Source: Lachnospiraceae bacterium (lineage in GTDB: Bacteria; Bacillota; Clostridia; Lachnospirales; Lachnospiraceae). Taken from it: 64,000 nucleotides of DNA. The notes beneath the pieces were generated by a model. It saw only the letters and a list, made by a program, of their open reading frames with translations. It was not told the DNA's origin and did not search any database. The translations under genes and the position numbers were made by a program. Location of the stretch: NCBI GenBank assembly GCA_019423745.1, contig JAHZAV010000007.1, positions 1 through 64,000 of the forward strand. The letters are read 5' to 3'. Every line of letters begins with the position of its first letter. Position 1 is the stretch's first letter. Below are positions 51,905 to 59,936 of this stretch, piece after piece.

Positions 51905-53245
51905 CTAATCTGCTTTTGTGACCTTTATTCCTAGTATGCAGTACCCTTCCGTCAATCCCGTGTAGTCTTCAAGCATATACACGATATCCGCGGATATAGT
52001 CCTTCCTGTGTGCCTGCCGTCCTTAAATTCAAGCATATGCAGTTTGTCCCCCTCCCGGTACTTCCTGTCATTCTTCCTCAGTTCAAAAGTCTTTTTCCCG
52101 CTTTTTACATCCTCGTAGTACATAGCGGCAAGTTTTATTTCATGTACCTTTTCTCTTGTCTCCGTCCGATCGGAAGGAAGTGTGTTCATCTTCTCTTCCT
52201 GCTCCATTTCCCGCATTTTCTTTGCCGTTTGCCTGTCTATTTTGTCCTGCTCCTCGCTGTACCTCTCTTCCGGCGTTTTCTGCGCTTCTCTCCGGTTTTT
52301 GTATGCGTTGCACTCCCTGACCGTCGCTTTCTTCTCGTGGCACGTCTCATAGTTTATGCAGGAATAGCACAGGGACGTGATTTCTTCCGGTTGCGGGTCT
52401 ATGTATTCTTCTGTCTGCCCGTCTTCTTCCTCCTGCTGCCCTTCCGGTTCTTCCTGCTGCCCGTTCTCTTTTCCTTCTTCCGGCGGGTTCATGCAGGTGT
52501 CCAATTCCATCTGTCCGGGAACCTGTCTGCTTTCTTCTTCCTGCCGTTTCAACTGTTTTGCGTCCGCAAGAGAAATCTTCTCCCCCTCCCTTACCTTTTC
52601 TGCCGCTTTCTCTTGCCACTCTTCCGGCAGTCCGCAGAGTTCTACTGCGACGGAAATAATGATATCGTCATTCTTGAACGCTTCTAAAAGTTCCGGGATC
52701 AGGTTGTTATATATCGCTTTATACCTTCCCAGCTGCGCTTCTGTAACTCCCGTCACTTCCGAAAGCATTTCCCGCGTGTTTCCCTTGATCTTGTTTTCTT
52801 TTTTCAATTCCAGCACCAGGCGTTCTGTTTCGACTGTTTCCAACATCTTTTCCCAGTCCGTCTTATCCCTGAATCCATTTGCCATGATAAGCGCCAGCCT
52901 GTCCACTACGCTTTCCTGCTTGAACACACACGGGGCCTGCCTGAACTCTTCTTTCCCTTCTTCCACAAGCGCAATGAGCGCCAGCCTCCTTCTATGCCCT
53001 GCGATCACTTCATATTTTCCGCCTACAGGCTTTTTGACGAGGATCGGCTGCAACAGCCCCATGATCTCTATGTTTTTCTTTAATCTTTCGTCTACGTGAT
53101 AGAAATTCTCCTTTGACGGTATGAGGTCATAAACGTCAACATATTCTATTTCCATCTTCTCTTCCGGTTTTCCGGTTTCCTGCTCCGTCTCTTTTTCCTT
53201 TGACCTCTGGTTCAACAGTTCTGTCAGATTGAATTTTCCTGCCAT
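51905..53245 (-). CDS. ParB-like protein with C-terminal DUF3850/ASCH-like domain
   Basis: About 446 residues. The N-terminal ParB/Srx domain: VDVYDLIPSKENFYHVDERLKKNIEIMGLLQPILVKK, GKYEVIAGHRRRLALIAL, then a KorB-like helix-turn-helix (TREMLSEVTGVTEAQLGRYKAI). An acidic Gln/Glu linker and a four-Cys patch (CYSCINYETCHEKKATVREC) lead to HEIKLAAMYYEDVKSGKKTFELRKNDRKYREGD, a DUF3850/ASCH-type fold. Works with ParA in partition or acts as a phage regulator. The fusion is unusual. Start at 53245 after AAGGAGG. Confidence 0.85.
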   Translation of the reverse strand: MAGKFNLTELLNQRSKEKETEQETGKPEEKMEIEYVDVYDLIPSKENFYHVDERLKKNIEIMGLLQPILVKKPVGGKYEVIAGHRRRLALIALVEEGKEEFRQAPCVFKQESVVDRLALIMANGFRDKTDWEKMLETVETERLVLELKKENKIKGNTREMLSEVTGVTEAQLGRYKAIYNNLIPELLEAFKNDDIIISVAVELCGLPEEWQEKAAEKVREGEKISLADAKQLKRQEEESRQVPGQMELDTCMNPPEEGKENGQQEEPEGQQEEEDGQTEEYIDPQPEEITSLCYSCINYETCHEKKATVRECNAYKNRREAQKTPEERYSEEQDKIDRQTAKKMREMEQEEKMNTLPSDRTETREKVHEIKLAAMYYEDVKSGKKTFELRKNDRKYREGDKLHMLEFKDGRHTGRTISADIVYMLEDYTGLTEGYCILGIKVTKAD

Positions 53246-53259
53246 CGTCTTTTCCCTCC

Positions 53260-54042
53260 TTATCTGTCCGAATCGGTCAGTTTTTTCAGGTATTCTTCTA
53301 CCAGTCTTTTGTAGTCCTGTGCCGCCCCACATCGGACTGAATAAAGTATGATCGGTGTCCGCGCAAATGTGCTGGGCTTCATTTTCGGTGTCCGCCTGAT
53401 ATGCGTTTCAAATACCGGATATTCTTTTATACTCCGCAGATATTCTTCCCCCTGCCGGTCCGCTTCGTTTGAACTGTCAAACTGTGTCACGAAACATCCC
53501 CGTAACGTCAGTTCCGGGTTCAGGTCTTCCCTCGTGTTGTCAATCTGTTCTTTCAATTCCGCCAGCCCGTCAAGCGCGAAATCGTCTATCGTGACCGGTA
53601 TCATAACATCATCAGAAGCTACCAGAGCATTTATCGTGCTGATATTGATATCCGGCGCATTGTCAATAATGCAGAAGTCGTATTCCCCTGCTACCTGCCC
53701 CAGCGCCTTTTTAAATCTGATCTGCTGCGGCCGCTGCTGATCCAGAAGGACTTCTAAGTTTGCTTTCAGCAGTGTCATGTTTGCCGTGATAATGTCCAGC
53801 CCCTTGTAATCTGTCTGCTGGATCACTTTTTTCATGTCAACGTTTCTGTCTGTCATTACCTCTGCCACTCCCGGCCTGCTGTAACTGTGTCGGTTCAGCA
53901 GTTTGCTTGCGTTCCCCTGCTTGTCGTTGTCGATCAGCAGGACTTTGTACCCGTGTACCTCTGCCAGTATGTGAGCCATGTTCACGCTTGAAATTGTCTT
54001 TGCTACCCCGCCTTTTAAGTTGATAATTGATAATGTCTTCAT
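53260..54042 (-). CDS. parA: ParA-type partition ATPase
   Basis: A 260-residue ParA/Soj protein with deviant Walker A (LKGGVAKTISSVNMA), DNDKQGNASKLL and FCIIDNAPDINISTINAL (Walker B). Binds DNA non-specifically and moves ParB-bound DNA; typical of plasmids and phage-plasmids. The Walker A has Ala where most have Gly (KGGVGKT). The 15-base gap to parB indicates one operon. Start after AAGGAGG. Confidence 0.92.
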   Translation of the reverse strand: MKTLSIINLKGGVAKTISSVNMAHILAEVHGYKVLLIDNDKQGNASKLLNRHSYSRPGVAEVMTDRNVDMKKVIQQTDYKGLDIITANMTLLKANLEVLLDQQRPQQIRFKKALGQVAGEYDFCIIDNAPDINISTINALVASDDVMIPVTIDDFALDGLAELKEQIDNTREDLNPELTLRGCFVTQFDSSNEADRQGEEYLRSIKEYPVFETHIRRTPKMKPSTFARTPIILYSVRCGAAQDYKRLVEEYLKKLTDSDR

Positions 54043-54087
54043 GGTTTCTCCTCCTTGTATCTGGTATGAATCTTATTTTCCCAGTAA

Positions 54088-54154
54088 TGCACCGGGCGGG
54101 AGTTGAACCCGCCCCGCAGGTTTTCCTCCTGCTGCCCCGTCCGGCTCCCGGTGT
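54088..54154 (-). tRNA. tRNA-like cloverleaf in the parA leader (degenerate)
   Basis: Minus strand folds as acceptor ACACCGG/CCGGTGC (6 of 7 paired), a 3-pair D stem (GCC/GGC), an anticodon stem GCAGG/CCTGC with loop AGGAAAA, and a perfect T arm GCGGG-TTCAACT-CCCGC. The T-loop matches the tRNA consensus. However U33 is replaced by G, the D loop is very short and no CCA is encoded, so a working tRNA is doubtful. It may be a decayed tRNA or a regulatory leader for parA. Confidence 0.45.
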
Positions 54155-54159
54155 CCTTC

Positions 54160-54408
54160 CTATTTCCCTTTCGGGAACTCTGTTTTGTTTCCGTCAATCA
54201 TAATGTACGGCACTTTTAAACATCCGTTATCTTCCCATACCGGAAGATCTGTTTCATGCCCCATGTCCCTTAATACCTGCATGAGCGCCGTTGCTTCTCC
54301 GTAGTTTACATGGTTTCTTTCCGCGTCTCCTTCTTCTGCTTGATTGTTCAGCAGTGTTACCGCCAGCATAATTCTTTTCTTTAATTTTACGAAATATGTT
54401 TCTTTCAT
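54160..54408 (-). CDS. hypothetical phage protein (82 aa)
   Basis: Not recognised. MKETYFVKLKKRIMLAVTLL, then GEATALMQVLRDMGHETDLPVWEDNGCLKVPYIMIDG. First gene after operator cluster B, with GGAGG before the start; probably heads the operon tRNA-like element-parA-parB-regulator-late genes. Confidence 0.65.
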   Translation of the reverse strand: MKETYFVKLKKRIMLAVTLLNNQAEEGDAERNHVNYGEATALMQVLRDMGHETDLPVWEDNGCLKVPYIMIDGNKTEFPKGK

Positions 54409-54443
54409 TTCCCTTGCCTCCGTCTGTATTTCTTTATGCTTTT

Positions 54444-54533
54444 ATTATATACTTACGGAAGTATATATTCAACTGGCGTTTTCACTAATCTTACGGAAGT
54501 ATATTTGTTTATTTTGTATACTTCCGTAAGTAT
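54444..54533 (-). promoter_or_regulatory. operator cluster B with leftward promoter
   Basis: Three copies: ATACTTACGGAAGTAT (54449-54464), CTTACGGAAGTAT (54490-54502) and ATACTTCCGTAAGTAT (54518-54533). The leftward promoter TTGAAT (54467-54472), 17-base spacer, TATAAT (54444-54449) has the first operator in its spacer, the same design as cluster A. Confidence 0.82.
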
Positions 54534-54536
54534 TGT

Positions 54537-54827
54537 TCATCTCCCCTGCCGTTCCAGTTCGTCTGCCATCTGTCTTATCGGAATTTTTACCATGAGGTCT
54601 TCATAATTTCCGCTGCCGTTCAGTTCGTAAAGGAACTTTACCCGTCCACTCTTGAAGTAATGCTGTGTCATAATATCAGTTACCCTCTGTACCGCGACTT
54701 CCCCGTTTATTTCTAACATCATTCCTTCCGGTATGTAGTAAGCGACCTTACGGTCCCCGCTTCTCGCTATTGCAACTAGGTCCCCTACTTCCAACGGGCA
54801 TACCGCTTTAAACATCCTTCTTTCCAT
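54537..54827 (-). CDS. hypothetical phage protein (96 aa)
   Basis: Not recognised. Beta-rich protein (AVCPLEVGDLVAIARSGDRKVAYYIPEG .. KFLYELNGSGNYEDLMVKIPI). Last gene before operator cluster B. Overlaps the small membrane protein gene. Confidence 0.6.
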   Translation of the reverse strand: MERRMFKAVCPLEVGDLVAIARSGDRKVAYYIPEGMMLEINGEVAVQRVTDIMTQHYFKSGRVKFLYELNGSGNYEDLMVKIPIRQMADELERQGR

Positions 54828-55035
54828 CGTCCTTCTTCTCCTCTTCCAGTTTTTTTCTTATCTCTTCTTTTGTCAGCGTCCTTACGTACCATGCAAGTTC
54901 GCGCAACAGGACAAACAATATCCCTAAAATTCCCAGAAACGCGAACACTCCTACCAGGACGAAAATAAATTTTACTGCGATCCATAAACAGGATACGATT
55001 TCCACGATCGCTGCAATCAGGTTATTCAATATCAT
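54808..55035 (-). CDS. small phage membrane protein (75 aa)
   Basis: Two closely spaced hydrophobic helices (about 3-25 and 26-46) and a basic/acidic tail (TKEEIRKKLEEEKKDDGKK). GGGAG precedes an ATG that overlaps the previous stop. Possible superinfection or toxin-like role cannot be judged. Confidence 0.6.
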   Translation of the reverse strand: MILNNLIAAIVEIVSCLWIAVKFIFVLVGVFAFLGILGILFVLLRELAWYVRTLTKEEIRKKLEEEKKDDGKKDV

Positions 55036-55219
55036 GTTTGCTCTCCCTTCTGTTCTTTTCCTGCATTTGTTTCCTTGCTTTCTCTATCGCCGGTCTGACC
55101 TGGTTAATCGTCCTTAATTGTCTTTTTGCCGGGTTCTCCTGCTGCCCTTTTCTCTTTTCCCATACCATCCGCAATACTTCCTGTTTGCTCTGGCAATGTC
55201 TGTTCTTACGCTTTCCCAT
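55022..55219 (-). CDS. small basic phage protein (65 aa)
   Basis: Very basic (MGKRKNRHCQSKQEVLRMVW, then KRQLRTINQVRPAIEKARKQM), likely nucleic-acid binding. AGGAG precedes the start. Overlaps both neighbours slightly. Confidence 0.5.
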   Translation of the reverse strand: MGKRKNRHCQSKQEVLRMVWEKRKGQQENPAKRQLRTINQVRPAIEKARKQMQEKNRRESKHDIE

Positions 55220-55709
55220 AATTTCTTCTTTTCTCCCTTCTCCTCTTTCGTTCTACTCTCTGCCGTCTCCTTCTCTGGAACCCTTCTTCCTTTGCCTGCT
55301 GTACCTTTTTCCTTACTTCCTCCTTGTCAATATTGTTTTCCTCTTCCTGCAACACTTCCAGAACTTCCGCCGTGCATAACGGAAAGATAAAAGAACATCC
55401 GGGATCATATTCCCCCGCTTTCCAGTCTTCTTTGAATTTTTCAAATTTCCCTTTGTATCTCTGCAACGGGTGTTCCTGTTCCGCTTCATAAATCGCCATC
55501 ATTATTTTTTCGTCGTCTTCCTTCTTCCAGTTCCACAAATGCCATGCGCTTTTCCCGTCGTAGTCCCATAGGGAAAGAAAGACTTCCAGCCCGTCAAATT
55601 GTTCGTTTGCCTTTTTTATGTATGCGCTTTCCGGCAATCCGCCCTCCTGTCCTCCTCTTTCCTTTGTGTGGAGCCTTGCCCTCACTACCATCGGTTTGTA
55701 TGCGTTCAC
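55206..55709 (-). CDS. hypothetical phage protein (up to 167 aa)
   Basis: Not recognised. The conserved-looking core is EVFLSLWDYDGKSAWHLWNWKKEDDEKIMMAIYEAEQEH followed by a very basic C-terminus (FQRRRRQRVERKRRREKRR). The start is uncertain: GTG 55709 overlaps the zinc-ribbon gene by 116 bases, while TTG 55637 with AGGAGGG upstream overlaps less. Confidence 0.55.
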   Translation of the reverse strand: MNAYKPMVVRARLHTKERGGQEGGLPESAYIKKANEQFDGLEVFLSLWDYDGKSAWHLWNWKKEDDEKIMMAIYEAEQEHPLQRYKGKFEKFKEDWKAGEYDPGCSFIFPLCTAEVLEVLQEEENNIDKEEVRKKVQQAKEEGFQRRRRQRVERKRRREKRRNYGKA

Positions 55710-55938
55710 TCTTTTTCTTCCTTTCCAGCCTGTCTGCTATCCTCAGTACCGCCTCCATACAGCGCCTTATGTTTCCATCTGTGTTCGCTGTAATGCTCAG
55801 TACGTCCGCTATGTCCCTTAATTCCTCTGCTGCCTGCGCGTCTTCTTCTGTCTCTGTGTACTTTTCCATGCACAGCGGGCAGATTTGCGTTCCCTCCGGT
55901 ATCGGTTCTCCGCAGAGTAAACATCTTTCCGGTCCCAT
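55594..55938 (-). CDS. zinc-ribbon phage protein
   Basis: About 114 residues. The N-terminal CLLCGEPIPEGTQICPLCMEKY is a four-Cys zinc ribbon, followed by helices and a basic tail. Start at ATG 55938 after AAGGGGCGG. Function unknown; probably nucleic-acid related. Confidence 0.6.
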   Translation of the reverse strand: MGPERCLLCGEPIPEGTQICPLCMEKYTETEEDAQAAEELRDIADVLSITANTDGNIRRCMEAVLRIADRLERKKKSERIQTDGSEGKAPHKGKRRTGGRIAGKRIHKKGKRTI

Positions 55939-55952
55939 GTGTCCGCCCCTTT

Positions 55953-56252
55953 CTATTCCCAACCTTCCAGTTTTTCAATTCTCCTTACAAGGTTCCGTTC
56001 TCTCTCCAATAACGTCCTGATCTCCTGCGCTGTCAATCCGGTTTCCTCGTACTCATACAGCTTTCTTGCCGCCCTTGCGACTCCTACGCCCTGGCACAGT
56101 ACCGGCTTTCCCGTCCCCCTGCTGATCTCTGTAAGTCTTGTCGGTTTCCTCCTGTTGCCTGTCTGCTTCTTCTCTCTGTTCATTTGTGCAGCTTTCTTGA
56201 TCTGTGTGTAACTCGGAATGTGTTTTCTCATTTCCCAGTCTATACTTTTCAT
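55953..56252 (-). CDS. hypothetical phage protein (99 aa)
   Basis: Basic, helical (EMRKHIPSYTQIKKAAQMNREKKQ .. LYEYEETGLTAQEIRTLLERERNLVRRIEKLE). The C-terminal YEETGLTAQEI coiled segment recurs in small Firmicutes phage proteins. Function unknown. Confidence 0.6.
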   Translation of the reverse strand: MKSIDWEMRKHIPSYTQIKKAAQMNREKKQTGNRRKPTRLTEISRGTGKPVLCQGVGVARAARKLYEYEETGLTAQEIRTLLERERNLVRRIEKLEGWE

Positions 56253-56265
56253 GCCTTGTCCTCTC

Positions 56266-56436
56266 TCAACATATCATCACGACTTCTTTTCCCGTCTCTG
56301 TTTCTTTGCCGGAATATACCTTTATGTTCTTCTCCTGCCGGTTCAGTACGATCGCACCCGGCGGAAGGTCCAGAAGAATCTTGATTAGGTCTTTCACTGT
56401 GACTTCTCTTTCGCTCTCATACTCTTTCAGGCTCAT
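56266..56436 (-). CDS. small phage protein (56 aa)
   Basis: MSLKEYESEREVTVKDLIKI, then LLDLPPGAIVLNRQEKN. Start chosen at ATG 56436 since AGGAG precedes it; the longer frame overlaps the upstream gene. Resembles small phage proteins of unknown role. Confidence 0.5.
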   Translation of the reverse strand: MSLKEYESEREVTVKDLIKILLDLPPGAIVLNRQEKNIKVYSGKETETGKEVVMIC

Positions 56437-56702
56437 AGTTTCTCTAATTCTCCTTTCAATCTTTCTATTTCCTCCTGTACACAATCGCATATTTTTTCTT
56501 GCAGGCGTTCCGGTATTTCATATTCACTGGATCGCAGCCCGCCTATCCATGCTCTTTTCAGCACTATAATTCTTGTCGGCAGCTTTCTTTCTCCTTCTTT
56601 CTTCCCTGAACACCAAAACATAAAGTCTTCAAGGTTTTTAATCTCTCTCCTTATCTGCTCTGCCCGTTTGAAAGCCTCTTCTGTCAATCCGGTTCCCTCC
56701 AT
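56433..56702 (-). CDS. hypothetical phage protein (89 aa)
   Basis: Helical protein (AFKRAEQIRREIKNLEDFMFWCSGKK .. IPERLQEKICDCVQEEIERLKGELEKL), with a C-terminal coiled coil. Overlaps the VRR-NUC gene by 19 bases. Unknown function. Confidence 0.6.
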   Translation of the reverse strand: MEGTGLTEEAFKRAEQIRREIKNLEDFMFWCSGKKEGERKLPTRIIVLKRAWIGGLRSSEYEIPERLQEKICDCVQEEIERLKGELEKL

Positions 56703-57079
56703 CCTATGTACTCTTTAATAACTCTCCTTGCTTCTTCTGCCTCGTAGCATACCGCCGTTTTATACCCGTACTGACTCAGCCTTTTCAGCCATTCTTCCTG
56801 ATCCTTTGTCGTCTTATTCTTCCCGAACTTCATTTCAATGTATAACCCGTGATAACCGTTTTTCGGGACCGGCAGGCATAAGTCCGGCACTCCCGCCTTT
56901 ACCCCCTGCCGTTTCAGGTTTGCCGCTTCAATCCGGTTCCTGCTGCCGCCGTTCGGTACGTGGTATATCATTTCCAGTTCTGGGTATCTGCTCTCAAATA
57001 TCCTGCACCACGTTATCAGTGCTTCTTGCTCCGTCGCTTCGCTCCTTCTTCGGTACTGCTGCCGCGTGTAGTAACCCAT
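56684..57079 (-). CDS. VRR-NUC domain nuclease
   Basis: A 131-residue stand-alone VRR-NUC endonuclease: EALITWCRIFESRYPELEMIYHVPNGGSRN, GVKAGVPDLCLPVP and GLYIEMKFGKNKTTKDQEEWL, which supply the PD-(D/E)xK residues (Asp in PDLC, Glu-x-Lys in EMK). Common in phage replication blocks; processes branched DNA. Confidence 0.9.
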   Translation of the reverse strand: MGYYTRQQYRRRSEATEQEALITWCRIFESRYPELEMIYHVPNGGSRNRIEAANLKRQGVKAGVPDLCLPVPKNGYHGLYIEMKFGKNKTTKDQEEWLKRLSQYGYKTAVCYEAEEARRVIKEYIGWREPD

Positions 57080-57081
57080 TG

Positions 57082-57627
57082 TCAGTCCTCCCGTTCATCA
57101 AAATGTGTAGCCTCCATGTCTGCTATGTGGAGCATGACCGCAAGGCGGCTCTGATTAAACGTGTTTCCCAGATCGTAGCTGCCTCCCTTCGCGCAAAAGT
57201 CGTATGCCCCCATATGCCACCGTATCGCCAGTATTTCTTCTTCTGACAGGTCCATGAACGGTAGGATCATAAATACTGACTTTTCCCCATGTCCTGCCGG
57301 GAAATGTCTGCTCGGCCGGTACGTTCCGTCCTCCTGCTTTATGTATGCGTCTGTCTTGCAGAGATCATGAAGCAGGCTTACTATTGCCAGTGTTTCAAGG
57401 CTGTATTGATTTGATTTCTGTTCATTCTCTTTGACCTTCAATATTCTTCGGAACACATTTATTGAATGAATCGCAAGCCCTCCCTCGTATGCCCCGTGGT
57501 GTCTTGCGCTTGCCGGTGCTTCAAAGAATCCCTTCTTCTCGATCCATTCCAAAAGGTCTTTTGCTCCTTTTCTCCCTATGAATCCGAAATAATCCTTGTA
57601 TATCTCTTTTGCTTCTTCTGGTGTCAT
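57082..57627 (-). CDS. HD-domain hydrolase
   Basis: A 181-residue HD-superfamily protein: HHGAYEGGLAIHSINVFRRI, AIVSLLHDLCKTDAY (HD), GHGEKSVFMIL and RLAVMLHIADMEA. Metal-binding His/Asp are in place. Probably a phosphohydrolase acting on nucleotides; the substrate is unknown. Overlaps the methyltransferase gene by 4 bases. Confidence 0.85.
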   Translation of the reverse strand: MTPEEAKEIYKDYFGFIGRKGAKDLLEWIEKKGFFEAPASARHHGAYEGGLAIHSINVFRRILKVKENEQKSNQYSLETLAIVSLLHDLCKTDAYIKQEDGTYRPSRHFPAGHGEKSVFMILPFMDLSEEEILAIRWHMGAYDFCAKGGSYDLGNTFNQSRLAVMLHIADMEATHFDERED

Positions 57628-58592
57628 TGCTTTTCCTCCTGAACTTCTCCTTTTATTATTTTTCTGAAAATACTTTCAAATATTGGAACTGCTATACTAT
57701 TCCCGGCCTGATTGTACAGTGCTGTGTAATATCTCCCCTTCCTTCGCTGAACACTCTTTGCGCGTTCAAAATCTTCGTCTGTGTAACCTTGCAATCTCCA
57801 ACATTCCCGCTCCGTCAAATACCTGTATCGCCCGTTCCCGCAGTCTATTACCTGCGCCGGTGTCCGGTCCTGCCTTGTTGTGATCGTAAAAGCAAACTCC
57901 TTTATGACTGTTGCCCTTTTTATTCCCGTCTTTCCTATTACGTTTCTTACGGACGGCTGTGTTACGTCGTATACTTCCGGTACAGCTTCGTTATTTTCAA
58001 GAAATTCTTTAATGTCTCTCATTGGTGTTCTTATCAGTTCGTTAAAATTGAACTTTTCCCCATTCATACAGCTTATTGTAAAAACTCTTTCCCTTGCCTG
58101 CGGAAGTCCGAAATCCCTTGCGTCAAGAACGTCATAACTGTTTGTATATCCCATTCCTTCCATTTCTTTCTGGTATCTGATAAAATTCGCTATCATGTGT
58201 TTGCTTTTTACGTTCTTTACGTTTTCCCATATTACATACCGCGGTTTCCACTCTCCCATCTGTTCTATTATGTGTATCGTCTCCCACATCAAACTACTTC
58301 TTGTTTCGCTACCTTCGTCCGCTCCTTTCTGGTGTCCTGCTATGCTGAAATCTTGACACGGGCTACCGTGTATCAAAATATCTGGTTTTAAATTCCATCC
58401 TACAACTGTCTGCGTTTTGTATTTCAGTTCTTCCCTGAACATACTGTTGTATGATCTGACTGCCTTTTCGTCGATTTCAACGTAGTCTATCGCCTTTGTA
58501 TCTATTCCTAAGTTTCTTAATGCACAGCGCGGACTTCCTATTCCTCCGAACAGTTCAAGTATTTGAACCGGCTTCTTTCCTTCTTCCTCCAC
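57624..58592 (-). CDS. C5 cytosine DNA methyltransferase
   Basis: A 322-residue Dcm-type enzyme: LELFGGIGSPRCALRNLG (AdoMet motif I), HGSPCQDFSIAG (motif IV, catalytic Cys), RYVIWENVKNV (ENV motif VI), FTITTRQDRTPAQ (motif VIII area) and AGNSIAVPIFESI (motif X). No restriction enzyme is adjacent, so it probably protects phage DNA against host restriction. Start GTG after GGGAGG. Confidence 0.93.
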   Translation of the reverse strand: MEEEGKKPVQILELFGGIGSPRCALRNLGIDTKAIDYVEIDEKAVRSYNSMFREELKYKTQTVVGWNLKPDILIHGSPCQDFSIAGHQKGADEGSETRSSLMWETIHIIEQMGEWKPRYVIWENVKNVKSKHMIANFIRYQKEMEGMGYTNSYDVLDARDFGLPQARERVFTISCMNGEKFNFNELIRTPMRDIKEFLENNEAVPEVYDVTQPSVRNVIGKTGIKRATVIKEFAFTITTRQDRTPAQVIDCGNGRYRYLTERECWRLQGYTDEDFERAKSVQRRKGRYYTALYNQAGNSIAVPIFESIFRKIIKGEVQEEKQ

Positions 58593-58595
58593 TTT

Positions 58596-58868
58596 TTAAT
58601 CCTCCCAGTCTATTTCTTCTTCCTTTCTGTTGCCTGGTTTCGCTTTCCATTCGTCCAGGTCAAGGCGTGTTCCGCACTTACTGCAATAGTTCCAGTCCGG
58701 CGCGACCTGGAACTTATAATCTTTTCGTTTCAGATCGCCGTCGTAGAATGAAAACAGGTGTTTTCCGCATACCGGACAATATAAGCTGTTCAGGTACATA
58801 AGCGGTGGATTTCCTGAAAGCGTCGGTTTATCGCTTTTCATCCTCTTCGGTTTCCGCGCTTTCCTCAT
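58596..58868 (-). CDS. two-CxxC zinc-binding phage protein
   Basis: A 90-residue protein with YCPVCGKHLF and NYCSKCGTRLD, a classical zinc ribbon, flanked by a basic N-terminus. Could bind nucleic acid. Start after GGAGG. Confidence 0.65.
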   Translation of the reverse strand: MRKARKPKRMKSDKPTLSGNPPLMYLNSLYCPVCGKHLFSFYDGDLKRKDYKFQVAPDWNYCSKCGTRLDLDEWKAKPGNRKEEEIDWED

Positions 58869-59376
58869 GGTTTCTCGCCTCCTTGTCCAGTTCCCGTACT
58901 GTGTAATCTACAATCCTTCTGAACTTCCTTTCCTCTTTCACTGTCAGTTGATTGTTTACCCGGAAGTAATTTATGTTTTTCATCATCTGTATTCTGAACC
59001 ATGTCTTCCAGTTTTCGTTGTTGATCTTCGCCGCTTCTATCCTCTTTCTGTTTCTCTCTTCGATCTGCCTTGCTTTTTCTTCCTCTTCTTCCTTTTCTTT
59101 CTCTCTGTGCCACATAATGACCGCAGACGCAAGCATAATTACCGCCGTGAAATATCCGTCTATCCTCAGATAGTCCGGCATGATCACGACTTTTCCCATC
59201 CATTCAAGTACTGTCAGACATGTAATGAATACCATGTTTAGAACAACGTTCATTACCGCTACTCCGTAGAATATGTATATCAGTGCTTTTCCTGCTGTCA
59301 TGACTGCTTTTTTCATCATCCGCAGTATGTCCGATTTGGTCAGCTTTTTCAGTCTCTTTCTGATTTTCTTTATCAT
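58828..59376 (-). CDS. phage membrane protein with charged coiled tail
   Basis: About 182 residues: basic N-terminus, two transmembrane helices (about 30-58 and 73-90), then a long Glu/Lys-rich helix (WHREKEKEEEEEKARQIEERN) and a soluble end. Unknown function. Start ATG 59376 after GAGGAGG. Confidence 0.6.
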   Translation of the reverse strand: MIKKIRKRLKKLTKSDILRMMKKAVMTAGKALIYIFYGVAVMNVVLNMVFITCLTVLEWMGKVVIMPDYLRIDGYFTAVIMLASAVIMWHREKEKEEEEEKARQIEERNRKRIEAAKINNENWKTWFRIQMMKNINYFRVNNQLTVKEERKFRRIVDYTVRELDKEARNHEESAETEEDEKR

Positions 59377-59381
59377 CTTTT

Positions 59382-59936
59382 TCAATCCTCCTCGTAACTT
59401 CCGATCATTGCCCGCGGTGGCTTTCTCTTGTCCATCATAAGCGACATGAGTGACGCTTTCTTTGCTATCCTCATTTCTTCGTATGTAGGTTCTCTTCTTT
59501 CCGTTCCTTCCTGTTCCTCCGGTTTCTTGTCCCTATACAGGTGGTTTCCGTGTATAAACGCCGCCATAAACACTTCAAGTTCCCTTTTCATTTCGTTTCT
59601 GTAAAACTCAAATAGAAGTTTTATTTCCGCCGCCTCGATCTCCGTACAATCGCAGCCCCTTTTCTTTCTCCGGCTGTATTGCTTTGTGTACGTGTAATAT
59701 TTCCTGCTGCCGGTTACTTTGCTGAATATTTGCAGAAGCAACCTTTCTTCAAGTTCTGTGCTGTACCCGAACCAGTGTGTTTCTGCCTTTTCGGAAAGGA
59801 TTTCTTCTTCCCTGATCTCGTATTTTTCCATAAATTCCCGGTACAGCTTTTCCGCAGTAGTTTTCTCCCCGCCCACTCCCCTTTCCGCAAGGGCTTTCAG
59901 CTTTTTCAGCTTTTCTTGTGCCTGTTCTCTTGTCAA
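59382..59936 (-). CDS. DUF2786-like phage protein
   Basis: A 184-residue protein. The N-terminal TREQAQEKLKKLKALAERGVGGEKTTAEKLYREFMEKYEI is a DUF2786-type helix pair found in phage proteins, then a helical C-terminal half. No function known. Overlaps both neighbours by a few bases. Confidence 0.65.
   Translation of the reverse strand: MTREQAQEKLKKLKALAERGVGGEKTTAEKLYREFMEKYEIREEEILSEKAETHWFGYSTELEERLLLQIFSKVTGSRKYYTYTKQYSRRKKRGCDCTEIEAAEIKLLFEFYRNEMKRELEVFMAAFIHGNHLYRDKKPEEQEGTERREPTYEEMRIAKKASLMSLMMDKRKPPRAMIGSYEED

Noticed and set aside
54088..54154. Normal tRNA gene
   Set aside because: Missing U33, minimal D arm and an acceptor mismatch make a functional tRNA unlikely; kept only as a tRNA-like feature at low confidence.
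57624..58592. Restriction-modification system
   Set aside because: Only the methyltransferase is present; neighbouring genes are an HD hydrolase and a VRR nuclease, which is not a recognised partner.
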